From the NCBI RefSeq assembly GCF_030246925.1, contig NZ_CP126740.1:124001-188000 (forward strand): DNA of 64,000 nucleotides. Direction: 5' to 3'. The notes below the pieces were generated by a model. The model was not told the DNA's origin and made no database searches. It saw only the letters and a program-made list of their open reading frames with translations. The DNA comes from Microbacterium sp. zg-Y625 (GTDB lineage: Bacteria; Actinomycetota; Actinomycetes; Actinomycetales; Microbacteriaceae). Position numbers and translations under genes: made by a program. Below, one piece after another: positions 34,001-44,400 of this stretch; within the stretch, counting starts at the first letter, position 1, and the number at the start of each line of letters is the position of its first letter.

Positions 34001-35049
34001 TCATCACGGCCAACCGGTGGCTCGAGATCAGGGCCAGCCTCAAGGACCTCATCCAGACGCGGCTCGAGCTGCGTCAGGGCGACCCGACCGACTCCGACGT
34101 CGACCGCAAGCAGGCCGCGAACGTGCCCGTCGGCCAGCCTGGTCGCGGGCTCAGCTCGGCCAAGCTCCAGATGCTCGGCGCGATCCCGCGCATCGACGGT
34201 TCGCCGGATGCGGCCACCCTCTCCGAGGGGGTTCAGGACATGATCGCGCGGGTGTCGGCGGCGTGGCGGGGTCAGCCCGGGCCGAAGCTGCGGCTGCTTC
34301 CCGACATGCTGCCGCTCGACGAACTGCGTGGGCTGGCCGCCCCCGAGGACCGCCGGCTGCTGCTGGGCATCGAAGAGGCGCAGCTGTCGGCATTCGGGAT
34401 CGACCCGCGCGTGGAGTCGCACCTGTTCCTCTACGGCGATTCCGGCATGGGCAAGTCCGCCTTCCTCCGCGGCATCGTCCAGGAGATCACCCGGGTCTAC
34501 CGTCCGGAAGAGGCGAAGATCTTCGTGGTCGACTATCGTCGGGCGCTCCTCGGCGAGATCCCGGCCGAGTACCTCGGCGCGTATCTCACGTCCCATGAGC
34601 TGGCGACGGGCGGCATGAACGATCTTGCCCAGTACTTCGGCAATCGCATCCCCGGGCCCGACGTCACCCCCGAGCAGCTGCGCGAGCGCAGCTGGTGGAA
34701 GGGCGCCGACGGGTTCATCATCGTCGACGACTACGACCTCGTCGCGACGAGCCAGGGCAATCCGCTCGCGGTGCTGCAGCCGCTGCTCGCGCAGGCCGCC
34801 GACGTGGGGCTCCACGTCATCCTCACCCGGCGCACCGGAGGCGCCAGCCGCGCCGCCTACGACCCGATCATCCAGCGGTTCACGGACCTCGGCGTCACCG
34901 GCATCCTGCTGGGGGGAAACCCCGAGGAGGGTGCGCTGATCGGACGGGTGAAGCCGGTGCGCGCCGCGCCGGGGCGGGCCCAGATCGTCAGCCGCGAGCA
35001 CGGGCTGGTCTCGGCGCAGCTGGCATTCGCGCCGCCGGCCCCGCACTGA
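31024..35049 (+). CDS. eccC: Type VII secretion ATPase EccC (FtsK/SpoIIIE family)
   Basis: 1341-residue motor of the ESX system, of full single-chain length (EccCa and EccCb fused). Two membrane helices at about 33-77, then three FtsK-like ATPase domains with Walker A GATGSGKSEV near 491-500, GSPLSGKSTL near 853-862 and GDSGMGKSAF near 1138-1147. Only domain 1 has a Walker B followed by Glu (LLVVVDEFSELL); domains 2 and 3 read LVVDGWA and IIVDDYD, the usual inactive pattern of EccC in which domain 1 is the engine and domains 2-3 bind substrate signals. GTG start at 31024 overlaps the RDD-FHA stop. The gene is followed by the 20-bp repeat array. Confidence 0.97.
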   Translation: MSKGPRLAPPSLPNGRIVLQPPPELVPSEGGSGILTSLLPMLGSVGAIVMVTISNAGPTGFLIGGMFLLSSLGFVAVNGWRQRAQRTAQVLGNRREYLAYLADLRETVRVAARKQRRHGGWITPAPSALPFIAEERSRVWEREPGDPTFLLTRIGTSDQPLSIALAAPELPPLAQLDPVAASAAHRFMLTHEIQRDIPLGVVLADYARLEIVGPDEEAIRALARALVAGAATLHDPEDLIVAIVAGERQAPHWEWAKWLPHVMSPRVEDRLGPARMIASSLDELEDVLPTQLRDRPRFGAGEGLTPHVLLVLDGVESRAGDPIVGGEGMQGVTVIDLPQRWGELTHPSTARVALADAAPSRVAGGSGRGRGRAAASAPPPRAEFIDLTRGTELFTPDAMSIAEAEATARRLMPLRARPTRVEDAPVAQGQRELTELLALPDVRAIDFDRAWSGRLERDRLRVPIGQDTSGAPLVLDIKEAAQQGSGPHGIMVGATGSGKSEVLRTLVLALAMTHSPEQLNFVLVDFKGGATFAGMASMPHVSAVITNLGSELALVDRFQDALQGEITRRQELLRAAGNFANVGEYEKARRGGRTDLAPLPALLVVVDEFSELLSAKPEFVESFLNIGRVGRSLYVHLLLASQRLEEGKLRGLDTYLSYRIGLRTFSAAESRTIIGTPDAYTLPQEPGVGFLKSDTETLVQFRAAYVSGKPKTDPSHVIDETTSGVDGPALIEVFTAAAQPIETPQDAPAAASPAPVAPEVEERSTFQIAVERMQGHGPAAHQVWLPPLTDPASLDELMPDLVEDPQLGLISPAWRAAGILTVPLGMVDVPLEQRRDRLVVGLGGAAGHVAIVGSPLSGKSTLARTLVSALALTGTPQELQFYVLDFGGGSFTAMQQHPHVSGVATRTEPEAVRRTVAEIESIVDAREQYFRRHGIDSVETYRSRRRAGTVDDGFGDVFLVVDGWATVRGEYEPLEARIQTIAARGLSFGVHVVITANRWLEIRASLKDLIQTRLELRQGDPTDSDVDRKQAANVPVGQPGRGLSSAKLQMLGAIPRIDGSPDAATLSEGVQDMIARVSAAWRGQPGPKLRLLPDMLPLDELRGLAAPEDRRLLLGIEEAQLSAFGIDPRVESHLFLYGDSGMGKSAFLRGIVQEITRVYRPEEAKIFVVDYRRALLGEIPAEYLGAYLTSHELATGGMNDLAQYFGNRIPGPDVTPEQLRERSWWKGADGFIIVDDYDLVATSQGNPLAVLQPLLAQAADVGLHVILTRRTGGASRAAYDPIIQRFTDLGVTGILLGGNPEEGALIGRVKPVRAAPGRAQIVSREHGLVSAQLAFAPPAPH

Positions 35050-35060
35050 CCCCGCGCTCG

Positions 35061-35290
35061 CGAGTGAGTATTCGGGCGCGCGAGTGAGTATTCGCGCTCG
35101 CGAGTGAGTATTCGCGCTCGCGAGTGAGTATTCGCCGCTGGCATTCGGGCCCTTTGGCGCCGTTGCGCGCGCACGGGTCGCGGCGCTCGACACCGCGAGT
35201 ACTCACTCGGCACCGCGAATACTCACTCGGCGGCCTCAATACTCACTCGGCGGCCTCAATACTCACTCGGCACCGCGAATACTCACTCGC
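35061..35290. repeat. Inverted array of nine 20-bp repeats after eccC
   Basis: Four direct units start with CGAGTGAGTA at 35061, 35081, 35101 and 35121. Five units in the opposite orientation have ACTCACTCGG or ACTCACTCGC at 35201, 35221, 35241, 35261 and 35281. Both halves have an exact 20-bp period around a unique spacer of about 60 bp (35135-35195). It fills most of the 382-bp gap 35050-35431, the rest of which holds the promoter and ribosome site of the next gene. The same core is found at the 3' end of recQ. Confidence 0.88.
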
Positions 35291-35431
35291 GAGCGAGGGT
35301 GTGGGATCGGCACAACGAAGGGGCGGCACGGCGGCGGATGCCGGTGTGGAGACTGTCCAAACGGCTTGAGGGGTTGTTGTGGGACACCTACGGTCGTACC
35401 ACTCCGTCCTCACCTCGCCGAAGGGTGCATC

Positions 35432-37540
35432 ATGACCGACGCTGCCGTCCGTCCGCACAAGCCCGCCACCAGCAAGCGCACCCCCGCCGGCGGCGCGCCG
35501 ACCGCCGCGCACACCGCCGCCGAGGCGCACGAGGCGCGCATCGACATCCCGCAGGTCACCGACCTGCTGCTGGGCACCTGGGCCGACACCCGTCGCACGG
35601 CGCGCGAGATGGTCAAGAACCCCGACCTCTGGCAGGTCACCGGTCTGTCGATGGCCGAGCACCGCGAGCGCGTGCTCGAGCAGATGCGCATCGTCGTGCG
35701 CCACGACGGTTCCCGCCGCGCCTACCCCAAGGAGTACGGCGGCCTCGACGACAACGGCGCCAACGTCGCCGCGTACCTGGAGCTGGTGCTCGCCGACCCG
35801 AGCCTGCAGGTCAAGGCGGGCGTGCAGTGGGGCCTCTTCGGCTCGGCGATCCATCACCTCGGCACGAAGCCCCACCACGACAAGTGGCTGCGCGATGTGA
35901 TGACCCTCGAACTTCCCGGCGCCTTCGCGATGACGGAGACCGGACACGGCTCCGACGTCGCCGCGGTCGGCACGACCGCCACCTACGACCGCGACACCGA
36001 GGAGTTCGTCATCCACACCCCGTTCCGGGGCGCCTGGAAGGACTACCTCGGCAACGCGGCCCTGCATGGGCGGGCCGCGACCGTCTTCGCGCAGCTGATC
36101 AGCGGCGGCGTCAACTACGGCGTGCATTGCTTCTTCGTGCCGCTGCGCGATGAGAAGGGCGACTTCCTGCCGGGCGTCGGCGGCGAGGACGACGGGGTCA
36201 AGGGCGGGCTCAACGGCATCGACAACGGTCGCCTGCACTTCGACCAGGTGCGCATTCCGCGCACCAACCTGCTCAACCGCTACGGCGACATCGCCCCGGA
36301 CGGCACCTATTCGAGCGAGATCGCGAGCCCGGGACGCCGCTTCTTCACGATGCTCGGCGCGCTCGTGCAGGGCCGGGTGTGCATCGAAGGTGCCGCGACC
36401 AACGCCACCGCCGCCGCCCTCACGATCGCCGTCACCTACGCCAACCAGCGTCGTCAGTTCGACAGCGGCAGCGGCACCGACGAGGTCGTGCTGCTGGACT
36501 ACGCCCAGCACCAGCGTCGCCTGCTGCCGCGCCTGGCGCAGGTGTACGCGCAGCATTTCGCCGGCGACGAGCTGATCAAGAAGTTCGACGGCGTCTTCAG
36601 CGGACGCAAGGACACCTCCGAGGAGCGCGAGGACCTCGAGACGCTCGCGGCGGCACTGAAGTCGATGTCGACGTGGAACGCACTGGACACGATCCAGGAG
36701 TGCCGGGAGGCGTGCGGCGGAGCCGGCTTCCTCGCCGAGAACCGGCTCGTCGGCCTGCGCGCCGACCTCGACATCTACGCGACCTTCGAGGGCGACAACA
36801 CCGTGCTGCTCCAGCTGGTGGGCAAGCGCCTGCTGAGCGACTTCGCGAAGCAGTTCAAAGGCGCGGATGCCGCCAAGCTCGCCCGGTTCGCCGTCGGGCA
36901 GACCGCGGGCAAGGTCTTCCACGGCGCGGGCCTGCGCCGGCTCGGCCAGACCGTCACCGACTTCGGCTCCACCGCCCGCTCGGTCGAGCTGGGGCTGCGT
37001 GCCGACCAGCAGCACGACCTGCTGTCGCACCGGGTGCAGCAGATGGTCGCCGACATCGCCGGACGGCTGCGCCCCGCGGCGAAGATGTCGCCGGCCGACG
37101 CCGCGGCGCTCTTCAACGAGAACCAGTCCGAGCTCATCGAGGCCGCCCGCGCCCACGCGGAGCTGCTGCAGTGGGAGGCCTTCACCGACGGCGTGAACCG
37201 CGCCGCCGACGACGGCACCCGCCAGGTGCTCACGTGGCTGCGTGACCTGTTCGGACTGTCGCTCATCGAGAAGCACCTCGCCTGGCACCTCATCCACGGT
37301 CGGCTGTCGACCCAGCGCGCCGCCTCGGTGTCGCGGTACATCGACCGCCTGTGCGCCCGGCTGCGCCCGCACGCGCAGGACCTCGTCGACGCCTTCGGCT
37401 TCGAGCCCGAGCACCTGCGCGCGCCCATCGCGTCGGGTGCTGAGCACGAGCGGCAGGAAGAGGCACGCGGGTACTACGCCGCGCTCGCCGCGTCGGGCAA
37501 CGCACCGGTCTCGGAGAAGTCGCTGCGCAAGAAGAAGTAG
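35432..37540 (+). CDS. Acyl-CoA dehydrogenase/oxidase family protein (ACOX-like)
   Basis: 702-residue flavoenzyme of the large acyl-CoA oxidase-like group, well above the 380 residues of simple acyl-CoA dehydrogenases. Seen: FAMTETGHGSDVAAVGT for FAD and substrate binding, a middle helical domain (GALVQGRVCIEGAATNAT, YANQRRQFDS), ECREACGGAGFLAENRL and TFEGDNTVLLQLVGKRLL, where the Glu of FEGD is the catalytic-base position of oxidases, plus a C-terminal helical dimerisation domain of about 200 residues. It probably oxidises fatty acyl-CoA in the cytoplasm. ATG at 35432 follows AAGGG by 8 nt. It stands alone; a hairpin repeat follows it. Confidence 0.9.
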   Translation: MTDAAVRPHKPATSKRTPAGGAPTAAHTAAEAHEARIDIPQVTDLLLGTWADTRRTAREMVKNPDLWQVTGLSMAEHRERVLEQMRIVVRHDGSRRAYPKEYGGLDDNGANVAAYLELVLADPSLQVKAGVQWGLFGSAIHHLGTKPHHDKWLRDVMTLELPGAFAMTETGHGSDVAAVGTTATYDRDTEEFVIHTPFRGAWKDYLGNAALHGRAATVFAQLISGGVNYGVHCFFVPLRDEKGDFLPGVGGEDDGVKGGLNGIDNGRLHFDQVRIPRTNLLNRYGDIAPDGTYSSEIASPGRRFFTMLGALVQGRVCIEGAATNATAAALTIAVTYANQRRQFDSGSGTDEVVLLDYAQHQRRLLPRLAQVYAQHFAGDELIKKFDGVFSGRKDTSEEREDLETLAAALKSMSTWNALDTIQECREACGGAGFLAENRLVGLRADLDIYATFEGDNTVLLQLVGKRLLSDFAKQFKGADAAKLARFAVGQTAGKVFHGAGLRRLGQTVTDFGSTARSVELGLRADQQHDLLSHRVQQMVADIAGRLRPAAKMSPADAAALFNENQSELIEAARAHAELLQWEAFTDGVNRAADDGTRQVLTWLRDLFGLSLIEKHLAWHLIHGRLSTQRAASVSRYIDRLCARLRPHAQDLVDAFGFEPEHLRAPIASGAEHERQEEARGYYAALAASGNAPVSEKSLRKKK

Positions 37541-37554
37541 TCCGCGCCGCCGGC

Positions 37555-37614
37555 CTCGCCTGTCGCAAATGGCGGGATAGCGTCCCGCGCAGCCGCACTT
37601 TGCGACAGGTGAGC
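37555..37614. repeat. About 60-bp palindromic intergenic repeat (GCTCGCCTGTCGC family)
   Basis: Arms CTCGCCTGTCGCAAA and TTTGCGACAGGTGAG enclose a variable middle with its own small GGGA...TCCC hairpin. It starts 15 bp after the oxidase stop and may serve as its terminator. The arms match those at 12078-12140 and 57116-57602. Confidence 0.75.
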
Positions 37615-37652
37615 GTGGGGTAGGGGGATGCCGCGCCCCAGGCGAGCGCCCG

Positions 37653-37697
37653 ACCCCGGCCGCACAGACCCCGGCCGCACAGACCCCGGCCGCACAG
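37653..37697. repeat. Three-copy 15-bp tandem repeat
   Basis: ACCCCGGCCGCACAG is repeated exactly three times in the gap before the tag gene. No coding role is visible. Confidence 0.75.
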
Positions 37698-37733
37698 GCG
37701 ACCGGCCGGGCAGCCGTGGCACGGACAGGGCCA

Positions 37734-37739
37734 TAGGGT
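37734..37739 (+). promoter_or_regulatory. -10 element of a leaderless promoter for tag
   Basis: TAGGGT ends 6 nt before the GTG at 37746. Confidence 0.5.
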
Positions 37740-37745
37740 GGCGAG

Positions 37746-38315
37746 GTGAACCCCGACACCCGCCTCGGCGCCGACGGCGTCGCCCGCTGCGCGTGGGCCG
37801 GCGACGACCCCGAGTACGTCCGCTACCACGACGAGGAGTGGGGCCGGCCGCTGCACGGCGACCGGGCCCTGTTCGAGAAGATGAGTCTCGAGGGCTTCCA
37901 GGCGGGCCTGTCGTGGATCACGATCCTGCGCAAGCGCCCGCGCTTCCGTGAGGTGTTCGCCGGGTTCGAGCCCGTCGCCGTGGCATCCTTCGACGACGCC
38001 GACGTCGAGCGCCTCCTGGCGGATGCCGGCATCATCCGCAATCGCGCGAAGATCCTCGCCGTCATCGGCAATGCCCGCCTCGTCGCAGAGATGGCGCCGG
38101 GCGAGCTCGACGCCCTGATGTGGTCGTTCGCGCCGCAGCAGCACCCCCGGCCGTCCACCTTCGCCGAGGTTCCGGCCACCACCCCCGAGTCCGTCGCCCT
38201 CTCGAAGGAGCTGCGCCGCCGCGGGTTCCGGTTCGTCGGCCCGACGACGATGTACGCGCTGATGCAGTCGGCGGGCATGGTCGACGACCACGTCGTGGGG
38301 TGCTGGCGGGCGTGA
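37746..38315 (+). CDS. tag: DNA-3-methyladenine glycosylase I
   Basis: 189-residue base-excision repair enzyme that removes 3-methyladenine from alkylated DNA; length is typical (about 185-195). Seen: RCAWAGDDPEYVRYHDEEWG at the N-terminus and MVDDHVVGCW at the C-terminus, which together hold the Cys/His/His/Cys zinc ligands of the Tag family, and the core segments FEKMSLEGFQAGLSWITIL and FVGPTTMYALMQSAGMV. GTG start at 37746 is supported by a TAGGGT element 6 nt upstream and by the conserved N-terminus beginning shortly after. It is a single gene upstream of the giant surface-protein operon. Confidence 0.96.
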   Translation: MNPDTRLGADGVARCAWAGDDPEYVRYHDEEWGRPLHGDRALFEKMSLEGFQAGLSWITILRKRPRFREVFAGFEPVAVASFDDADVERLLADAGIIRNRAKILAVIGNARLVAEMAPGELDALMWSFAPQQHPRPSTFAEVPATTPESVALSKELRRRGFRFVGPTTMYALMQSAGMVDDHVVGCWRA

Positions 38316-38343
38316 CCCTGCCGCCCGAGCGCACCCCACCGCA

Positions 38344-38389
38344 TGGGGAGTTCTCCCCACCGCGAGCAGACGCGCCCGCCCACTAGGGT
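38344..38389 (+). promoter_or_regulatory. Palindrome and -10 element upstream of the giant-protein operon
   Basis: TGGGGAGTTCTCCCCA at 38344-38359 is a perfect 7-bp inverted repeat with a 2-nt centre; TAGGGT at 38384-38389 is a -10 candidate about 70 nt before the operon start. The palindrome sits where a -35 region or operator would be. It could instead belong to the end of the tag transcript, but no T-run follows. Confidence 0.4.
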
Positions 38390-38459
38390 GGACGAGGCGC
38401 CGACCCCTGGTCGGACCTGACGCCACGCACACCGCCGATCACACGAGGGGGCTGTTTCC

Positions 38460-41400
38460 GTGAGGTCCTTTGCGTGGCTGCGTGCGCGTCCGCGCACGCT
38501 CGCGTCGGCAAGCGTCATCACGGTCTCGGCCGTCGCGATCACCACCATGGCCTTCCTGTACGAGGGCTTCCCGACCACCGACGTCGAGCTGAACGACGGC
38601 TCCGTCTGGATCACCAAACAGGACAGCTACCTCGTCGGCCGCTACAACGACGCCTCGCAGGTGCTCGACGCGGGCCTGCGCACCGTCTCCGAGACCTACG
38701 ACATCGTGCAGGACGGCCGTACCGTGCTCGTCGTCGACGAGACCAACGCCACCCTCGCCCCCGTCGACGTGGCCACCGTCGCCACCGTGGGCGACATCGA
38801 CATCCCCGCCGGCGCCACCGTCGGCGTCGGCTCCGGCACCGTCTCGGTGCTCGAGCCTCAGGACGGCGCCCTGTGGATGGCGCCGGCGTCGGGTCTGCAG
38901 GCGATCGCGCCCACCAACGACCCCGTCGCCGAGTTCGGCGAGGGTGCCGTGTCGGCCACCGGCACCGACGGCACGGTCTACGTCGCCTCCCCCGAGCAGG
39001 GCACGGTGACCACCGTGCGGCTCGGACAGGAGACGCCGGAGTCCTCCAGCGAAGAGATCGAGGGCCTCGACGAGGGCGACGAGCTGGCGATCACCGTCGC
39101 CGGCGCCACGCCGGTGGTGCTGAACCTCACCGACGCGCGGCTGTGGGTGCAGGGGCTGGGCCTGCGGGACCTCGACGACGTCGATGAGGCGGTGCTGCAG
39201 CATCCGTCGTCCTACGCCCAGCACGTCAGCTACGCCACCGCCGGCAGCCTGGTCACCGTGCCCCTCGGCGAGGGTCCGGTCGCCGAAACCGACGCCGGCG
39301 CCCCCGGGGCCCCGGCCGCACCCGTGTCGCTGAAGGGGTGCGTGTACGGCGCGTGGGGCGCCTCGGCGCGGTTCGTCCGCGACTGCCCGCAGGACCGCGA
39401 CGACCTCGTCGCCGACATCCCCGGCATGAGCCCGGATGCCACCGCCGTCTTCCGCGTGAACCGCGACGTGGTCGTGCTCAACGACGTCGCCACGGGCTCG
39501 GCCTGGACGGTGACCGAGTCGCTCGAACTCATCGACAACTGGGACGACATCATCCCGCCCGAAGGCGGCGACGAGACCGAGCAGACCTCCACCGAGGTGT
39601 CGGAGGAGACCTCGCTCCCCGAGCGCACCGAGGTGAACCACCCGCCGGTGGCCGAGGACGACGACTTCGGCGTGCGTCCGGGCCGCACCACGGTGCTGCC
39701 CGTGCTCGACAACGACAACGACCCCGACGGCGACGTCCTCACCGCCACCGCGCAGGGCGGGGTCTCGGTGGGCGAGCTCTCGCCCATCTACGGTGGGCGC
39801 GCCCTGCAGGTCACCGTGCCCGAGGACGCCACCGGCAGCGACACCTTCACGTACGAGGTGAACGACGGCCGGCCCGGCGGCACCGACCAGGCGACCGTGT
39901 CGCTCGAGGTGCGCCCGTGGTCGGTCAACCAGGCGCCGCTGCAGCGCACGGTCCCGGTGGTCGTCGTCGAGCAGGGCGGCCAGGTCACCTACGACACGCT
40001 GCTGGACTGGATCGACCCCGACGGCGACGACATGTTCCTGCGCTCGGCCACGACCGACGGCGGCGACGAGGTGGACTTCACCTCCGCGGGCGAGATCACC
40101 TTCCGCGCCATCGGCTCGGTGCAGGGGCGCCGCGAGGTCACCCTCACGGTCTCCGACGGGCAGGAGGACACCGTCGGCGTCGTGCAGGTGGATGTGCGTC
40201 CGGTGGGCTCGACGAAGCCGATCACGTCGCCGGACCACGTCGTGGTGCGCGCGGGCGAGAAGACGACGATCTCGCCGCTCGACAACGACGTCTCGCCCAG
40301 CGGCGCGCCGCTGCGGCTCGCCCGCGTCACCGAGGTGGCCGGTGCCCAGCTCTCGCCGGACTACAACGCCGGCACCTTCTCATTCGTCTCGTCCACCCCC
40401 GGCGCGTACTACGTGCAGTACCTCGCCACCGACGGTCCGCAGACGGTCATCGGGCTCGTGCGCGTCGACGTGCTGGCCGCCGCCGACCCGGACGAGAAGC
40501 CCATCGCGGTGCGTGACGTCGCGTTGCTGCCCTCGGGCAAGGACGTGCGCATCGACGTGCTCGCCAACGACTCCGACCCGGCAGGCGGCATCCTCGTCGT
40601 GCAGTCGGTGACCGTTCCCCCCGATGCACGCGTCTCGGTCGCCGTCATCGACCACCGCTACCTGCTGGTGACCGACCAGTCCGGTCTGTCGCAGCCGGTC
40701 ACGATCCAGTACCAGATCTCCAACGGCGCCCACTCGGCCCAGGGCGACGTCGTGGTGATTCCGATCCCCGCACCCGCCCAGCTGCGGCCGCCGGTGGCCG
40801 CCGACGACACGGTGGTCGTGCGGGCCGGTGACGTCGTCAGCATCCCCGTGCTCGACAACGACTACCACCCGAGCGGCGACCTCATCACGCTGCTGCCCGA
40901 CCTCGTCGAGCCGCTCCCGGCCCCGGCCGACGGCGACGCGTTCGTCTCGGAGGACGCCCTGCGCTTCCGCGCCGGGCCGGAGGCGAAGACGGTGTACGTC
41001 ACGTACGAGATCGCGGACTCCCTCGGACAGAAGGATGCCGGGTACGTCACGATCCAGATCCTCGACGTGGACGTCGAGAACAACCAGGCCCCGCGGCCGC
41101 GCGACCTGACCGCGCGGGTGCTCAGCGGCGCCGAAGTGAAGATCCCGATTCCGCTGGAGGGCATCGATCCCGACGGCGACTCGGTGCAGATCGTCGGGTC
41201 GGCCTCGGCGCCCGCCAAGGGGCGCATCACCGAGATCGGCGAGAACTTCCTGCGCTATGAGGCGTTCGCCGACGCCGCGGGCACCGACGAATTCACCTAT
41301 GTCGTGCAGGACCGCCTCGGCCTCTCGGCGACGGCGACCGTGCGCGTCGGCATTGCGCCAGGCACCGGCGTGAACCAGGCGCCGTTCGCGGTGAAGGACG

Positions 41401-44400
41401 TCGTGCTGATGCGTCCCGACCGCACCGTGGCGGTGCCGGTCATGGTCAACGACTCCGATCCCGAGGGCGACCGGCTCACCCTGGTCGGGTCGGGGCTGGA
41501 AGTTCCCGAGGGCATCGTCGCAGAGGTCAAGGGCGACCGTGTCGTCGTCTCCAGTGCCGAGGAGCCGGGCACGAAGACCCTCACCTACACGATCCGCGAT
41601 GCCCAGGGTGCGTCGGCCGTCGGCTCGCTGGTGGTGACGGTCGACCCCGAGGTGCCGCTGCAACCGCCCATCGCGCGCGATGACCGCGTGACGATCGCCG
41701 ACGTGGGCGCCAACCCGAGCGTCGACGTCGAGGTGCTGCTCAACGACGAAGATCCCGACGGCGTGCGCGACGACCTCGAGATCACGACCGACGACGCCGA
41801 GGTCGAGGTGCGCTCGGCGGGCGTCGTGCGGGTTCCCATCGCCGATGCGGCGCGCATCGTGCGCTACGACGTCACCGACGTCGACGGGCTGACGGCCTCG
41901 GCCTTCATCCACGTGCCCGGCGTCGCCGACCTGCGCCCGTCGCTGCGCGCCACCGGCGGCATCGAGGTCGTCAGCGGCGAGACGGTGGAGATCCCCCTCG
42001 CCGATCACGTCGTGGTCGCCGGGGGTGGGCGGGCGATCGTCACCGAGGCGGCGAAGGTGTCGGCCGTGCACTCCAACGGCGCTGGTCTCGTGAAGGATGC
42101 CGAGACCCTCGTCTACACCTCGGCCGACGGCTATCACGGCGCCGACGCGATCACCTTCGAGGTCACCGACGGCACCGGCCCCGACGACCCCGAGGGGCGG
42201 GTCGCGACGCTCACGCTCCCCGTGACGGTGCTGCCGCCCGACAACGAGCCGCCGACGCTCTCGGGGGCGTCGATCACCGTGTCGCCCGGTGAAGAGGCCA
42301 CGACGCTGGATCTGCGGGGCCTCGCCGCCGACCCCAACGAAGAGGACGTGCCGAACCTGCGGTTCGCCCTGGTCGGCCAGGTTCCCAGCGGTTTCAGCGC
42401 CTCGGTCTCGGACGGCACGCTGAGCGTCTCGACCGAGACCTCGACCCGCAAGGGCACGTCCGCGAACATCGACGTCTCCGTCACCGACGGCGACAGCGAC
42501 CCGGTGACGGCGACGGTCACCGCGACCGTCACGGCATCCACCCGCCCGCTGGCGGTGACCACCGAGGACGTGCTCGCTGAGGCGCACCAGGGGGTGACGC
42601 AGACGATCGACGTGCTCGCCAACGATCAGAGCCCCTTCCCGAACGAGCCCCTGACCGTCCTCGACGCGCAGCTCGAGGTGGGCCAGACGCAGGGGCAGCC
42701 GCGGGTGCTCGGCGATGGGCGCGTCGAGGTCACGCCCGCCGACGATTTCGTCGGGAGCCTCGTGGTGCGCTATCGCGTGCAGGATGCCACGGAGGACCCC
42801 GACCGCCTCGTCGACGGTCGCATCCGGCTCACGGTGCAGGGGCGGCCCGACGTTCCGGGCACGCCCACCGTCTCGAGCGTGCAGGACCGCACGGTGGTGC
42901 TGTCGTGGTCGTCGCCCATGAACAACGGCGCCGAGATCACCTCGTACACCGTCACCTCCACGGCAGGCGACTACACCAAGACCTGCGCGTCGACGACGTG
43001 CACGCTGGACGGGCTGACCAACAACGTCGAATACAACTTCACGGTGACCGCGACCAACCGGGTGGGCACCTCCGACCCGTCGGCTCCCTCGGCCACCGCC
43101 CGTCCCGACGCGCGTCCCGACACGCCGCAGCCGCCGGCACTGCGCTTCGGCGACCGTGCGCTGGACGTGTCGTGGACGACGCCGTCGACCCCGGGTTCGC
43201 CCGTGCAGTCGTTCGACCTGGAGATCTCGCCTGCGCCGCCGTCGGGTGCGACGCAGAAGACCGGGGTGACCGGCAACGCGCTGCGCTGGGAGGGCCTGGA
43301 GAACGGCACCGCCTACCAGGTGCGTGTGCGCGCGGTGAACCGCGCGCCGGAGCCGTCGAGCTGGAGCAGCTGGTCGCCGAGCGAGATTCCCGCAGGTCCC
43401 CCCGCCGCCCCCGGCGCCCCCTCGACCGAGCGCCTGTCGCCGGTGGGGAACCAGGCCCAGCTGCGCGTGACGTGGGGCCAGCCCTCGGGCAACGGCGCGG
43501 CGATCAGCGCCTACACGCTGCGGGTGCTGCGCGGCGGCACGGTGGTCAACACGATCACCGTCCCCGGCGGGCAGACGTCGCAGGCGGTGAACGTGGATGC
43601 CTCGACGACGGACTACACCTTCACGGTCGCGGCGACCAACAAGGCCGGTCAGGGGGCGTTCAGCGCCGCCTCGGCCCCGCGACGCGCGTTCACCCCGCCC
43701 GGAGCCCCCGGAGCGGTCAGCGCCGCACCGGGCGACCGCTCCATCACGGTCACCGCACCGGCCGGCGCCGGCAACGGCGCGAACCCGGGCGAGCTGAACT
43801 ACGAGTACTCGCTCAACGGCGGCGGCTGGAGCGGCAACTGGGCCGGCCTCGAGAGGGGCGACACCATCCGCGGCACCATCGCCGGCGTGGCCAACGGCAC
43901 CGGATACACGGTCGCCATCCGTGCGGTGAACAACATGGACGGGCAGAACTACGCAGGTCCGGGATCGCCGGCATCCAACCAGGTCGTGCCGTTCGGACAG
44001 CCCAACGTGCCGGGCGTCAACGCGCAGCGCGACGGCACGTCGGTGGTGCTGTCGTGGTCGAAGCCCGCTCTCAACGGCCGCGACGTCACGGTGCAGATCA
44101 GCGTGAACGGCGGCGGCTGGGAGGGTGTCGAGGGCAACGGCAGTCGCCGCGTGGGCAACGACTACGACCAGACCCACTCCATCCGCGTCCGCGCCGTCGA
44201 CACCGAGGGGCAGGTCAGCGGCGAAGCGTCGGCGCAGGCGTCCACCGCGCCACGCCCCGCGCCCCAGAACGGGGCGCAGACGGTGAAGGGCGCGTACAAG
44301 TCGGGATGCAACACCGCCTGCTACTACCTGTCGGTCACCACCGAACGCGACTTCCCGGCCGGCAGCTACACCTACAGCTGTCTCGGCAACGGCCGCAAGT

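Noticed and set aside
35061..35290. CRISPR array
   Set aside because: The period is only 20 bp with no unique spacers between units, half the units are inverted, and no cas genes are near.
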